Below are positions 8,597-18,569 of a DNA stretch of 64,000 nt, in pieces. The DNA is taken from assembly GCF_013179735.1 (NCBI RefSeq), contig NZ_JABMEG010000001.1, positions 2,170,001-2,234,000 on the forward strand, given 5' to 3'. This DNA comes from Permianibacter fluminis (lineage in GTDB: Bacteria; Pseudomonadota; Gammaproteobacteria; Enterobacterales; Permianibacteraceae). The position numbers and the translations under genes were made by a program. The notes beneath the pieces were generated by a model. That model was not told the DNA's origin. It did not search any database and saw only the letters and a list, made by a program, of their open reading frames with translations. The first letter of the stretch is position 1; each line of letters starts with the position of its first letter.

Positions 8597-10993
8597 ATGC
8601 AGACAGGTTCCACCAATCAACAAGCGGGTTCGCTGAGCGGCGTGGTCAAGTCGCTGTTTGATGCCCGCAAGATCGTACTGGCCGTATTCGGCCTGATTAC
8701 GCTGTACATGCTGTGGTCGGCGGCGCATCTGAAAATCGATGCCGGATTCAAGAAAAACGTGCCGCAAGAGCACGAATACATGCAGACCTATTTCCAGTAC
8801 CAACAATCGTTTGGCGGCGCCAACCGGGTGTTGATCGCGCTGGAAGCGGTCGGCGATGACACTGGCAAGGCCGGTGATATTTTCACCCCGACCTTTTTCG
8901 AACGGCTGGAAGCGGTCACCAAAGCCGTACAGTCGGTAAAGGGCGTCGACCCGTCGCAGGTTTCCTCGCTGTTCACCCCGAATACTCGGTTCACCGAGAT
9001 CACGGAAGAAGGCTTTGAAGGCGGACCGGTAGTGCCGGCCGATTTCAAACCGGTACCGGAAGATTTGGAGCGGGTACGTGAAAACGTACTCAAGGCCGGC
9101 ATCATCGGCCGGCTGGTTGCCAATGATTTCTCGGCGGCGATGATCAGCGCCCAGCTGCTGGAAAATGATCCGCAAACCGGCGAGAAGCTCAATTACATCG
9201 AGTTTGCCAAGGCGCTGGAAGCCGATATTCGCGGCAAATTCCAGGATGACAAGGTCAAGGTCCATATCATTGGCTTTGCCAAGGTCATGGGTGATGTCAG
9301 CGACGGCGCCAAAGGTGTGCTGGCGTTTTTCGCCGTTGCCATCCTGATCACGGCGGTGCTGCTGTTCATTTTCACTCGCTCCGGCAAGCTGACGGCGTGG
9401 TCGATTGTTTGTTCCTTGATCGCGGTGATCTGGCAGCTGGGCTTGCTGACCACGTTCGGTTTCGGCATCGACCCGATGTCAATCCTGGTGCCCTTCCTGG
9501 TGTTCGCGATCGGGGTGTCGCACGCCGTGCAGGTGGTCAACGTGTTTGCCACCGAATTTGTCGGCGGTAAAACTCCGCTCGATTGCGCCAAGCTTGCCTG
9601 CGAGCGGCTCTGGGTTCCGGGTACTGCCGGTTTGCTGGCCGAGATGCTCGGCTTCCTGACCTTGCTGCTGATCAAAATTGACATCATTCGCGAGTTGGCC
9701 ATTACGGCGGCGATTGGTGTCGGCGTGGTCATCTTCACCAATCTGGTGTTGCTGCCGCTGCTGCTCAGCTGGACCCGTCCGGGCAGCGGTTTCGCTGCGG
9801 CATTTGCCCGCCAGCAGGCCATTCAGGGCAAGTTCTGGGATTCGATTGCCGGCTTCGCCCGCCCCGGTCGCGCCGCACTGACCATTGTGGTGGCGTTGGT
9901 GCTGTTCGGTGTCGGCTTCTGGGGCTCGCAAAAACTGTATGTCGGTGACTCGCAAGCTGGAGCGCCACAGCTGCGGCCGGATTCGCGCTACAACAAAGAC
10001 ACTGCGTTCATCACCAGCAAATTCTCGATCGGTGTCGATCTGATTTCGGTCATTGTTGAGGTCAAGCAGCCGCCGGAAGGCAGTGAAGAGGCCGCCAACG
10101 GTATCCAGGAAGCCTGTTCGAATTTTGACCGGCTCAATGCCATCGACGAGTTCGCCTGGCACATGAGCAACGTCGAAGGTGTGCAATCGGTGGTCAGCTT
10201 GGCCGATATCGCCAAGATCGTGAACTCGGCAACTTCCGAGGGCAACTTGAACTGGCGGGTGCTGTCGCGCAACCAGGACGTGTTGGCGCAGGCGACCCAG
10301 CGCATCCCGTCCTCGACCGGTCTGCTGAACAGTGACTGCAACGTCGTGCCGGTGATGATCTTCACCCAGGATCACAAAGCCGACACCATCAGCCGGGTCA
10401 TCGACGAGGTCAAACGCTATACCAAGGCCAACAGCCGCGACGATTTGACCTTCCGGCTGGCAACCGGCGCCGTCGGCGTCATGGCCGCGACCAACGAAGC
10501 GGTGGCCGCCGCCAAGTGGCCGATGCTGCTCGGTGTTTATGCCGCCGTGACTCTGTTGTGCCTGATTGCTTTCCGCAGCGTTCGCGGCACCATCTGCGTC
10601 ATTCTGCCACTGGTGCTGGTGTCGTTCCTGGCCGAAGCATTGATGGCCGGGCTGGGTATCGGTCTGACCGTGGCGACGTTGCCGGTGGTGGCGCTCGGCG
10701 TCGGCGTCGGGGTCGACTACGGCATCTACATCTTCTCGCGCATGCGCGGCCTGCTGCGCGCCGGCCAGAGCGTCGAGTCGGCCTACCGGGAAACCCTGCA
10801 CGTCACGGGCAGCGCGGTGTTCTTCACCGGCCTGACCCTGGCCATTGGCGTGGCCACTTGGATGGTCTCGGCGCTACAATTCCAGGCCGACATGGGCAAG
10901 CTGCTGACCTTCATGTTCATCGTCAACATGATTGGCGCAGTGCTGTTGTTGCCGGCACTGGCTGCGTATCTGTTCCCGCGCAAGAAAAAGTAA
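8597..10993 (+). CDS. RND superfamily exporter (MMPL/HAE3-like)
   Basis: This 798-residue inner-membrane protein has the duplicated RND layout: one N-terminal helix, a periplasmic loop, a block of helices at about 240-400, a second loop, and a second block at about 640-795. The GVSHAVQVVNVFATEF and GVGVDYGIYIFSRMRG segments are typical of the MMPL-like/HAE3 branch. That branch moves lipids and other hydrophobic molecules, driven by the proton gradient. Its length is close to that branch and shorter than AcrB-type pumps. An AAGAGG site precedes ATG 8597. It closes the DUF1302 cluster and a very strong terminator follows. The substrate is not deducible. Confidence 0.88.
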   Translation: MQTGSTNQQAGSLSGVVKSLFDARKIVLAVFGLITLYMLWSAAHLKIDAGFKKNVPQEHEYMQTYFQYQQSFGGANRVLIALEAVGDDTGKAGDIFTPTFFERLEAVTKAVQSVKGVDPSQVSSLFTPNTRFTEITEEGFEGGPVVPADFKPVPEDLERVRENVLKAGIIGRLVANDFSAAMISAQLLENDPQTGEKLNYIEFAKALEADIRGKFQDDKVKVHIIGFAKVMGDVSDGAKGVLAFFAVAILITAVLLFIFTRSGKLTAWSIVCSLIAVIWQLGLLTTFGFGIDPMSILVPFLVFAIGVSHAVQVVNVFATEFVGGKTPLDCAKLACERLWVPGTAGLLAEMLGFLTLLLIKIDIIRELAITAAIGVGVVIFTNLVLLPLLLSWTRPGSGFAAAFARQQAIQGKFWDSIAGFARPGRAALTIVVALVLFGVGFWGSQKLYVGDSQAGAPQLRPDSRYNKDTAFITSKFSIGVDLISVIVEVKQPPEGSEEAANGIQEACSNFDRLNAIDEFAWHMSNVEGVQSVVSLADIAKIVNSATSEGNLNWRVLSRNQDVLAQATQRIPSSTGLLNSDCNVVPVMIFTQDHKADTISRVIDEVKRYTKANSRDDLTFRLATGAVGVMAATNEAVAAAKWPMLLGVYAAVTLLCLIAFRSVRGTICVILPLVLVSFLAEALMAGLGIGLTVATLPVVALGVGVGVDYGIYIFSRMRGLLRAGQSVESAYRETLHVTGSAVFFTGLTLAIGVATWMVSALQFQADMGKLLTFMFIVNMIGAVLLLPALAAYLFPRKKK

Positions 10994-11344
10994 GTAGCCG
11001 GGTTGCCCCGGAAAACGACAAAGCCGACCCTGTGGTCGGCTTTGTCGTTTCTGCAGCCCCGATCAGCGCATGACCAATCAGCGCTGCACCCAGCAGTTTT
11101 TCCCTTCGGCACGACCGAGCATAAAAACGCAGAGTGTTGACTAGACTAAGCAAGCGTTTTGCGCGGGAAAATTGCTCATATTTATGCGCACCACTGTGGT
11201 GCGATGAGTTGCACCAAACCGTGTATTTCCACCGCCAATGGCCTAGAATTGCCGGCATTTTACGGGCCGGCGCCAGTTGGCCGTTTTCTGCTCATCTGCA
11301 GGGTTGTTGTCAGACCCAGATGTTCTTACACCGAGGTTGTCTCC
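10994..11344. other. Intergenic region between the RND exporter and glutamate dehydrogenase genes
   Basis: These 351 bases hold the terminator at 11,013-11,050, then a more AT-rich stretch around 11,110-11,190 that probably contains the promoter of the glutamate dehydrogenase gene. No convincing -35/-10 pair, small gene or RNA is visible. Confidence 0.6.
11013..11050 (+). terminator. Rho-independent terminator after the RND exporter gene
   Basis: A 17-bp perfect stem, AAACGACAAAGCCGACC against its complement at 11,034-11,050, encloses the loop CTGT. Both flanks carry A or T runs, so it can work in either direction. Confidence 0.92.
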
Positions 11345-14300
11345 ATGCCGCAAGCAACGTCAGCAAATTCATCCGCTCAATCGAATGTCGTCATCGACGG
11401 TGTCATTCAGGCACTCAAGGCGCGCTTGCCCGCCAAACAAGTGGCGCTGGCGGGAGATTTTGCCCGGCTGTTCTACAGCTCGGTATCGGAAGAGGATCTG
11501 GCGCGGCGCAGCGCGGCCGATTTGGCGGCGATTGCCGCCAATCTGTGGCAATACTTGCAGGACTATCAGAGCGGCCGCGCAGCCGTTCGGGTCAGTAATC
11601 CGAGCCAGAGCAAAGAAGGCTGGCAGACCCGCAACACGGTCATCGAACTCAATGTCGATGACATGCCTTTTCTGGTCGACAGCGTGCGCATGGAGTTGAA
11701 CCGTCTGGGCTTGACGGCCCATCTGCACGTGCACCGGCCGATGCGGATTCAGCGCGGCAAAGACGGCCGCATCGAGAAAGTCGAAAAGATCACCACGCTG
11801 TCCGGCGCCGGCTGTGAAACGCCGATGTTTATCGAGATTGATCACATTGCCGACGCCGGCGAGCGCAAGCAACTGGAGCAGGATCTGCTGCGGGTACTCG
11901 GCGATGTCCGCCTGACCGTCAGCGGCTACCAGTCGATGCGGGAAAAACTGGACAGCATCAACGACGAGCTCAGCAAGAATCCGCCCGCCATTGCGCCGGC
12001 CACCGTTGCCGAAGCGCGTGACTTCCTGAAATGGCTGCTCGACGATCATTTCATCTTCATGGGCTACCGCGCCTACGACGTGGAAAAAATCAAAGGCGAT
12101 TACAAACTGAACCCGGTGCGCAAATCGAGCCTTGGCTTGCTCAGCAAGGACGATGCGAGCGCGCAACCGGTAGTGTTGTCGACGCTGTCGCCGGACGCCC
12201 AGAAAGTGGCCTTGAACAACGAAGAGCTGGTGGTGCTGACCAAGACCCGCACGCTGTCGAGCGTGCACCGGCCGGGCCAGATCGATTACATCGGCATCAA
12301 GCGTTACAACGACAAAGGCGATGTGGTGGGCGAACACCGCTTCTTTGGTCTGTATGCCTCGACGGTGTACAACCGCAGTCCGCGCAATATTCCGGTCATG
12401 CGCAAGAAAATTCTCGAAGTTGTCGAGCGTTCCGGCCTGGTGCCGAACAGCCACGATTTCAAGGCGCTGCGTGACATCATTGAAACCTTCCCGCGCGATG
12501 AACTGTTCCAGATGTCGTCAGAAGAATTGCTGGCGATCGGCATGGGCGTGCTCTACATCAAAGAACGGCCAATTGTCCGCTTGTTCGTTCGTCGCGATCC
12601 GTATGGCCGCTTCTTCTCCTGCTTTGTCTATGTGCCGCGTGAACTGCACAACACCAAGTTGCGGTTGAAAATGCAGGCCATTCTGGCCAAGCATCTTGGC
12701 GCCAAAGCCGACGAAATTCGGTTCAGCACCTGGTTCTCCGATTCGATTCTGGCGCGCGTACATTTTGTCGTACCGGTCGAGAACGCGGGTCGGGTCAAAT
12801 ACGATGTCAAAGCCATGGAAACCGAACTGCGTGATGCATCGGTATCCTGGGATGAGCAAGTCAAAGAAGCCGTCGTCGCCCAGTACGGTGATGCTGAAGG
12901 CAAGAAGCTCGCAGCCAAATATCAGGATGCTTTCCATGTCGGCTACCAGGATGAGAACAGTGCCGCGGTCGCCCTTGAAGACATCAAGCATCTCGAATCG
13001 CTGTCCGACAGCAATCCGCTGGCGATGCAGCTGTATGCAGCGCCGAATGCCGAGCAGGGCGCGCTGCGCTTCAAGCTCTATCAACGGCTGAATCCGGCGC
13101 CGTTGTCGGATGTCCTGCCGATGCTGGAAAACATGGGCCTGACCGTTATCGGGGAGACCCCGTATGAGGTTGAGCGCAAAGACGGCAGCGTCTGCTGGAT
13201 TATGGATTTTGGTTTGCAGCCGCAAAATGCCGCAGCCTTGGATCTGAATGCGGTCAAGGATGTGTTTCAGCAGGCCTTTGCCGAAACCTGGGCCGGCAAA
13301 ACGGAAAACGACGGCTTCAACCGCTTGGTGCTCACCGCCGGCTTGAATTGGCGCGAAGTCAGTGTGCTGCGCGCCTTTGCCAAATACTTCTGGCAGATCG
13401 GTTTCACTTTCAGCCAGAGCAGCATCGAGCAGACTCTGGCGGCTTATCCGCAAATCGCCCGCAAGATTGTTGAATGGTTCAACGCCCGCTTCGAACCGGG
13501 CAAAGCCAACGAGAAAAAGGCGCACGCCCTGCTCGATGAAATCAAGGCCGAGCGCGCCAAAGTCGCGACGCTGGATCAGGATCGCATCGTCAGCCGGTAT
13601 CTCGATGTGATCAACGCCACGCTGCGAACCAACTTCTTCCAGCCGGGCAAGGACGGCGAAGCCAAGGCCTATATCTCGTTCAAGCTGAAACCGGCAAAAA
13701 TTCCGGATATTCCGAAGCCGGTGCCGATGTTTGAAATTTGGGTGTACAGCCCGCGTGTTGAAGGCGTGCATTTGCGCTTCGGCAAGGTTGCCCGTGGCGG
13801 TCTGCGCTGGTCTGATCGCCGCGATGACTTCCGCACCGAAGTGCTTGGTCTGGTCAAAGCTCAGCAGGTCAAGAACACGGTGATTGTGCCGAACGGCGCC
13901 AAAGGCGGTTTCTTCTGCAAGCAGATGCCGAAGACAACCGATCGCAAGATCATCCAGGCGGAAGGCATTGCCTGCTATCAGATGTTCATCCGTGGCTTGC
14001 TCGATATCACTGACAATATCGTTGCCGGCAAAATCATTGCGCCGCACCAGGTGGTCCGGCATGACGAGGCGGATCCGTATCTGGTGGTTGCGGCCGACAA
14101 AGGCACTGCCACGTTCTCCGATATCGCCAATGCCATTTCGCTGGAGTACAACCATTGGCTCGGCGATGCCTTCGCCTCCGGTGGCTCGAACGGCTACGAC
14201 CACAAAGGCATGGGTATCACTGCACGCGGTGCCTGGGAGTGCGTCAAGCGCCACTTCCGTGAAATCGGCAAGGACATTCAAAACGAAGATTTCACCGTCA

Positions 14301-16405
14301 CCGGTGTCGGTGACATGTCGGGCGATGTGTTCGGTAACGGCATGCTGTTGTCGAAGCACATCCGACTGCTGGCGGCGTTCGATCACCGGCATATTTTCCT
14401 CGACCCGAATCCGGATGCCAGCAAGAGTTTTGTCGAGCGCCAGCGGCTGTTCAATCTGCCGACCTCGAGCTGGGATGATTACGACAAGAAGCTGATCTCG
14501 AAAGGCGGTGGCGTGTTCCCGCGCAGCGCCAAGTCGATTCCGCTGTCGGCGGAAGTGCAGGCCATGCTGGGCGTCAAGCAAAGCGAAATGGCGCCGCCGG
14601 AATTGATGCACACCATCCTGAAAATGGAAGTCGAGCTGTTCTGGAATGGTGGTATCGGCACTTATGTGAAGGCAGCCAGCCAGCGCCACAACGAAGTCGG
14701 CGATCGCGCCAACGATGCCATTCGGGTCGACGGCCGCGAACTGCGGGCGAAAGTCGTCGGTGAAGGCGGCAACCTCGGCATGACCCAGCTCGGCCGTATC
14801 GAGTACATGCTGAATGGCGGCCGCGGCAACACCGACTTCATCGACAACGCCGGTGGCGTCAACACCTCCGACAACGAAGTCAACATCAAGATCCTGCTGA
14901 ATGCGCTGGTGACCGATGGCAGCATGACCGAGAAGCAACGCAACAAATTGCTGGCGGACATGACTGATGATGTCGGCAGCAATGTGTTGAAGGACAACTA
15001 TCGCCAGAGCCAGAGCATTTCGGTGACCGAGTCGCGCGCGGCCAGCATGGTGAAAGAACATATCCGGTTCATTCATCAGCTGGAGCGGGAAGGGCGTTTG
15101 GATCGGGCGCTGGAATACCTGCCGAGCGATGATGAGATGCAGGAGCGGCTGGTCAAAGGCAAGGGCCTCACCCGGGCTGAGCTGGCGATTCTGACTTCGT
15201 ACGGCAAGATGAGTCTGAAAGACCAGCTCAACGTGCCGGAAGTGGTCGAGGACGTGTTCTATCGCGACATGTTGGCGAGCTATTTCCCGCCGCTGATGCG
15301 CAACAAATACGCCGAGCCGATTCTGCAGCACCGCCTGAAGAATGAAATCATCGCGATGCAGTTGGCCAATGACATGGTCAACTTCGGTGGCGCCAATTTC
15401 GCTCACCGGATGGTCGATGAAACTGGCGTCAGTTTTGCCGAAGTCGCTTCCTGCTTTACCTTGGCGCGGGAAGTCTTTGCCGTCGACAAGTTCTGGGAGC
15501 AGCTGGAAGCACTCGACAACAAAGTGCCGGCGGCTTTGCAGCTGGATGCGATGCACGAATCGCAACGACTGATCCGGCGCGCGGCGCGCTGGTTCATGCG
15601 TCAGCGGCGCAAAAATGCCGGTCTCGCTGAAGAAATTGCCCGCTTCAAACCGGCGGTTGATGTGCTGCGCACACAGCTGCCGAAATTGCTCGAAGCGAGT
15701 GAAGCGGCCGATCTGGCCGGCGACAGCCAACGCTATATCGAACGCGGCTTGCCGAAGAAGCTCGCCGAAGAACTGGCGTTCATGAGCACTTTGTTCTCAG
15801 CGCTGGACATTGCCGAAGTGGCAGAAGAGCTGCAGCAACCCGTCGCGCTGGTTGCAGAAACCTATTTCAAACTGGGTTTCCGCACCGATCTGCATTGGTT
15901 CCTCAGCCAGATCGTTCGCCAGCCAGTCGAGAACCATTGGCAGGCCTTTGCCCGTTCGGCGTTCCGGGAAGAGCTGGATTGGCAACAGCGCCAGCTGACC
16001 GGTGCCGTGTTGAAGTTGACTGGCAAGGATCTGGATGCCAACAGCCGGTTGGAAAATTGGCTGCAGGACAATGCCGAGGCCAAACGCTGGCTGCAATTGC
16101 TGACCGAATTCCGGACCAGCAGCGCCCATGAGTTCGCCAAGTTCTCGGTCGCGCTGCGCGAGCTCGGCATTCTGGTGCAAAGCTGCCAACGGCAGGTCAG
16201 CGCGGGGGTCAAGGTCAAGGCCGCCAAGGCGACCGGCAAACCGGCTAGCAACACTGCAAGTAAAGCGGCTTCGCCCAGCAAGTCCGCTGCCGCTAGCAAA
16301 AAGGCACCGGCAAAAGCGGCGGTGACGAGCAAAGCAAAATCCGGCAAGGCCAGCACCGGCAGCAAGGCCAGCGCGAGCAAGAAGAAGGGCGATTTCCGGC
16401 GTTAA
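11345..16405 (+). CDS. NAD-specific glutamate dehydrogenase, large (about 180 kDa) type
   Basis: This 1686-residue enzyme catalyses NAD-dependent oxidative deamination of glutamate to 2-oxoglutarate and ammonia. Its length and order match the large bacterial NAD-GDH family: a long N-terminal region with ACT-like segments, then the catalytic core with RGGLRWSDRRDDFRTEV (GGLRW from residue 818) and VKNTVIVPNGAKGGFF, then the nucleotide-binding region with VVGEGGNLGMTQLGRIE. ATG 11345 is chosen because it fits the family start and has a GAGG site; an upstream extension to 11,159 is unlikely. Oddly, residues 1623-1686 form a tail made almost only of Lys, Ala, Ser, Thr, Gly and Pro, like histone H1 or AlgP tails. 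It is transcribed alone between two terminators. Confidence 0.95.
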   Translation: MPQATSANSSAQSNVVIDGVIQALKARLPAKQVALAGDFARLFYSSVSEEDLARRSAADLAAIAANLWQYLQDYQSGRAAVRVSNPSQSKEGWQTRNTVIELNVDDMPFLVDSVRMELNRLGLTAHLHVHRPMRIQRGKDGRIEKVEKITTLSGAGCETPMFIEIDHIADAGERKQLEQDLLRVLGDVRLTVSGYQSMREKLDSINDELSKNPPAIAPATVAEARDFLKWLLDDHFIFMGYRAYDVEKIKGDYKLNPVRKSSLGLLSKDDASAQPVVLSTLSPDAQKVALNNEELVVLTKTRTLSSVHRPGQIDYIGIKRYNDKGDVVGEHRFFGLYASTVYNRSPRNIPVMRKKILEVVERSGLVPNSHDFKALRDIIETFPRDELFQMSSEELLAIGMGVLYIKERPIVRLFVRRDPYGRFFSCFVYVPRELHNTKLRLKMQAILAKHLGAKADEIRFSTWFSDSILARVHFVVPVENAGRVKYDVKAMETELRDASVSWDEQVKEAVVAQYGDAEGKKLAAKYQDAFHVGYQDENSAAVALEDIKHLESLSDSNPLAMQLYAAPNAEQGALRFKLYQRLNPAPLSDVLPMLENMGLTVIGETPYEVERKDGSVCWIMDFGLQPQNAAALDLNAVKDVFQQAFAETWAGKTENDGFNRLVLTAGLNWREVSVLRAFAKYFWQIGFTFSQSSIEQTLAAYPQIARKIVEWFNARFEPGKANEKKAHALLDEIKAERAKVATLDQDRIVSRYLDVINATLRTNFFQPGKDGEAKAYISFKLKPAKIPDIPKPVPMFEIWVYSPRVEGVHLRFGKVARGGLRWSDRRDDFRTEVLGLVKAQQVKNTVIVPNGAKGGFFCKQMPKTTDRKIIQAEGIACYQMFIRGLLDITDNIVAGKIIAPHQVVRHDEADPYLVVAADKGTATFSDIANAISLEYNHWLGDAFASGGSNGYDHKGMGITARGAWECVKRHFREIGKDIQNEDFTVTGVGDMSGDVFGNGMLLSKHIRLLAAFDHRHIFLDPNPDASKSFVERQRLFNLPTSSWDDYDKKLISKGGGVFPRSAKSIPLSAEVQAMLGVKQSEMAPPELMHTILKMEVELFWNGGIGTYVKAASQRHNEVGDRANDAIRVDGRELRAKVVGEGGNLGMTQLGRIEYMLNGGRGNTDFIDNAGGVNTSDNEVNIKILLNALVTDGSMTEKQRNKLLADMTDDVGSNVLKDNYRQSQSISVTESRAASMVKEHIRFIHQLEREGRLDRALEYLPSDDEMQERLVKGKGLTRAELAILTSYGKMSLKDQLNVPEVVEDVFYRDMLASYFPPLMRNKYAEPILQHRLKNEIIAMQLANDMVNFGGANFAHRMVDETGVSFAEVASCFTLAREVFAVDKFWEQLEALDNKVPAALQLDAMHESQRLIRRAARWFMRQRRKNAGLAEEIARFKPAVDVLRTQLPKLLEASEAADLAGDSQRYIERGLPKKLAEELAFMSTLFSALDIAEVAEELQQPVALVAETYFKLGFRTDLHWFLSQIVRQPVENHWQAFARSAFREELDWQQRQLTGAVLKLTGKDLDANSRLENWLQDNAEAKRWLQLLTEFRTSSAHEFAKFSVALRELGILVQSCQRQVSAGVKVKAAKATGKPASNTASKAASPSKSAAASKKAPAKAAVTSKAKSGKASTGSKASASKKKGDFRR

Positions 16406-16430
16406 TGCGCTGCGAGTTGCCGGACCGGGG

Positions 16431-16463
16431 AGGGCGGTATCTGTTGCGGATACCGCCCTTTGT
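16431..16463 (+). terminator. Rho-independent terminator after glutamate dehydrogenase
   Basis: AGGGCGGTATC (16,431-16,441) pairs with GATACCGCCCT (16,449-16,459), with loop TGTTGCG. A short T-containing tail follows. Confidence 0.85.
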
Positions 16464-16637
16464 CATTTTCGGGCGCGATAATCGCACCGAACCGCTTGCA
16501 GGGGACCGGTCCGTTTTGCGGAGCAACATACAATCTTGTGAAAGTGAGCGCTACCAAAGGGAAATTTCGCGGTAGACTCGGGTCAAAATCCGCACCAACA
16601 AAAAAACACCTGAGCTGCAGTTCAACGTGAGACCCAC

Positions 16638-17318
16638 ATGGAAGTCGTGACCCAAATCGCTCCACCCCGGGAGCGTCAGGCAGCACGGGCCACCGTTGCC
16701 GCCCGCATTGAACAATTGCCAACGCTGACGGCCATGCTGGGCCGGGCCTTCGTCGATGATCCGCTGATCCAGTTTATTGAACCCGATCCGGTGTGGCGGC
16801 AGAAATTGACGCCGGTGCTTTACGGCGCGGTGCTGCGCTATTGCCTGCGTTACGGTCAAGCCGACATCACCAGCGATGCCAGTGCGGTTGCCTGCTGGCT
16901 GTTGCCGAGTCATTGCCAACCGTCACTGGTGCGGGAATTGCGCAGCGGCATGTGGGCGTTGCCGTTCCGCGCCAAGACCAATGCGCTGCGTCGGCTGCTG
17001 CGCTTTGATGCGCTGGCAAAGGCGCTGCGTGCCGAATTCGGCGGCAGCAATCACTGGTATCTGTGGAGCCTCGCCGTTGATCCGAGCCAGCAGCGCAAAG
17101 GTCACGCCAGCACCTTGATGCGCTCGGTGCTGACCCGTGCTGATCGCAGTGGCGAAGTCTGTTATCTGGAAACCCAGAATCCGGTCAACGTGCCAATCTA
17201 TCAACGCTATGGCTTTGTCCTGGCGGCCCGCGCCGAACTCGCTCCGGGCGTGATCATCCACGCGATGCGGCGAGAACCACAGGCCGCGCAAGCGCCGAGC
17301 CGACGCACTTCGGCCTAA
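16638..17318 (+). CDS. GNAT family N-acetyltransferase
   Basis: This 226-residue cytoplasmic protein has the GNAT fold. The acetyl-CoA loop is visible as LAVDPSQQRKGHASTLM (about residues 146-162), followed by a helix and the ETQNPVNVPIYQRYGF motif B region typical of single-domain GNATs. The substrate cannot be told. ATG 16638 is used; its ribosome binding site is weak. The gene stands alone: it is preceded by the glutamate dehydrogenase terminator and followed by a bidirectional terminator shared with the convergent protease gene. The C-terminal 15 residues are rich in Ala, Pro and Arg and are probably disordered. Confidence 0.8.
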   Translation: MEVVTQIAPPRERQAARATVAARIEQLPTLTAMLGRAFVDDPLIQFIEPDPVWRQKLTPVLYGAVLRYCLRYGQADITSDASAVACWLLPSHCQPSLVRELRSGMWALPFRAKTNALRRLLRFDALAKALRAEFGGSNHWYLWSLAVDPSQQRKGHASTLMRSVLTRADRSGEVCYLETQNPVNVPIYQRYGFVLAARAELAPGVIIHAMRREPQAAQAPSRRTSA

Positions 17319-17350
17319 AAAAAAGGACGCCACATGGCGTCCTTTTTTTC
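17317..17350. terminator. Bidirectional terminator between convergent genes
   Basis: GGACGCC and GGCGTCC flank an ACAT loop, with an A run on the left and a T run on the right. The stem extends through the A/T pairs, so it serves both the GNAT gene (+) and the protease gene (-). Confidence 0.92.
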
Positions 17351-17365
17351 TGCTGCTGCCAACGT

Positions 17366-18457
17366 TCAATTGACCCGAATCGGAATATAGGTCGCATTGT
17401 TGGCTTCACTGATTTCGCCAATGGCACCCGAGCGGTCAATCACTGCACCGAGCCAGTAGTTGGTTCCGGACACCAGATTGTTTGGGATCACCAGATTGAC
17501 CTTGAAGGTGTGCACACCGTCGCGGCTCAGCGTCAGCGAACCGGTGCCAATCAGCGTGTCGGCGGTGCTGATCAGATCATTGGTCGAGACATAAAAGCCC
17601 AGATCCGCGGTCTGCGTGTTGGCGCCGTTGTTCTCGGCGGACAATTCGAACTGAACTGTCTGGCCCTTGTTGACGGCGTAGCGGCGGGCACCTTCAAAAC
17701 TGGTGCCGGACAATTCGACGCCGCTGGTGTTGTACAGCTTGGTGCGTTGATGGGTGCTGTACTCGCCGCTGGCACCAAGGTATTTCCACTGGGTCAGCGC
17801 GACATCTTCACCACTGCCGAGGCCATACAGAGACACGGCTCCGGAACTGGCATCCTCGCCAAAATACGCACGGGCGACGCCACCGTTGGCATGAATGTGG
17901 GTCCAGTCCTGACCCATGATGTTGTACTCGGTGTTGACGTGATTCAAACCCAGCGCATGACCGATTTCATGAATGGCTGTTGTCTGAATCGGTCGCGAGC
18001 TGCCGCCATAGGGCCACAACGCGGTTGGCGTGGTGCTGGTGGTATAGGCAGTGCCGTTGTAGAAAACGATATCGGTTTCATCGATCGAAGCGTGATAGCC
18101 AAAAAGCCAGTAGCAGGTTGACCAGGTGTAGGTCACTGCCGGGCTGTAGGCCGAGTCGCTGCTGAACCAGATCTCGTTCTGGCCGTTGTCGAAACCGACA
18201 CTGGTATCACCCGAACTCAAACTGAAATTGAACGGGCTCGGATTGTCGTTGACCCGCGCCACTGCAGTGCTCAATGCGCTGAGCCAGCTGCTGCCGGCCG
18301 GAAAGCCGACCGACGACGAGCGCAGCGTGATGCTGTTGGAACCCCATTTCACTTTCTGATCGCCACATTCATTCCAACTGGCGGCGTGAGCCATGGAACT
18401 GGCGCCGGCGAGCGCGCCGAGCAGCGCGAGGCTGCGGAATAATTGACTCGATTTCAT
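17366..18457 (-). CDS. Secreted matrixin-type zinc metalloprotease
   Basis: This 363-residue protein has a signal peptide ending MAHA-A. The extended zinc motif HEIGHALGLNH is at residues 163-173, and the Met-turn candidate YNIMGQD comes soon after, so it is a metzincin of the matrixin (M10) group. The C-terminal 110-120 residues look like a beta-sandwich of the CARDB type with NNGANTQTADLGFYVS strands, often used for cell-surface binding. ATG 18457 is fixed by AGGAG seven bases upstream; an in-frame GTG at 18490 lacks one. The gene lies 112 bases downstream of another secreted-protein gene in the same direction and may be co-transcribed. Substrates are unknown. Confidence 0.88.
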   Translation of the reverse strand: MKSSQLFRSLALLGALAGASSMAHAASWNECGDQKVKWGSNSITLRSSSVGFPAGSSWLSALSTAVARVNDNPSPFNFSLSSGDTSVGFDNGQNEIWFSSDSAYSPAVTYTWSTCYWLFGYHASIDETDIVFYNGTAYTTSTTPTALWPYGGSSRPIQTTAIHEIGHALGLNHVNTEYNIMGQDWTHIHANGGVARAYFGEDASSGAVSLYGLGSGEDVALTQWKYLGASGEYSTHQRTKLYNTSGVELSGTSFEGARRYAVNKGQTVQFELSAENNGANTQTADLGFYVSTNDLISTADTLIGTGSLTLSRDGVHTFKVNLVIPNNLVSGTNYWLGAVIDRSGAIGEISEANNATYIPIRVN

Positions 18458-18569
18458 GTTGCCACTCCTGTGCAAATCGGTATTGATCACGTCATGACAT
18501 CCGTTCGTTGAACGCGATCAAATGGATTGGTGATGCAAAACGGTTGCAGGTGAAAACCGGCGCGAGCAT

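Noticed and set aside
11131-11190. TTGACT near 11,137 as the promoter of glutamate dehydrogenase
   Set aside because: There is no acceptable -10 element at 16-18 bases spacing.
12518-15730. A long open frame on the minus strand, more than 1000 codons
   Set aside because: It lies fully antisense to glutamate dehydrogenase, mirrors its codon pattern and has no protein family features; it is a shadow of a GC-rich gene.
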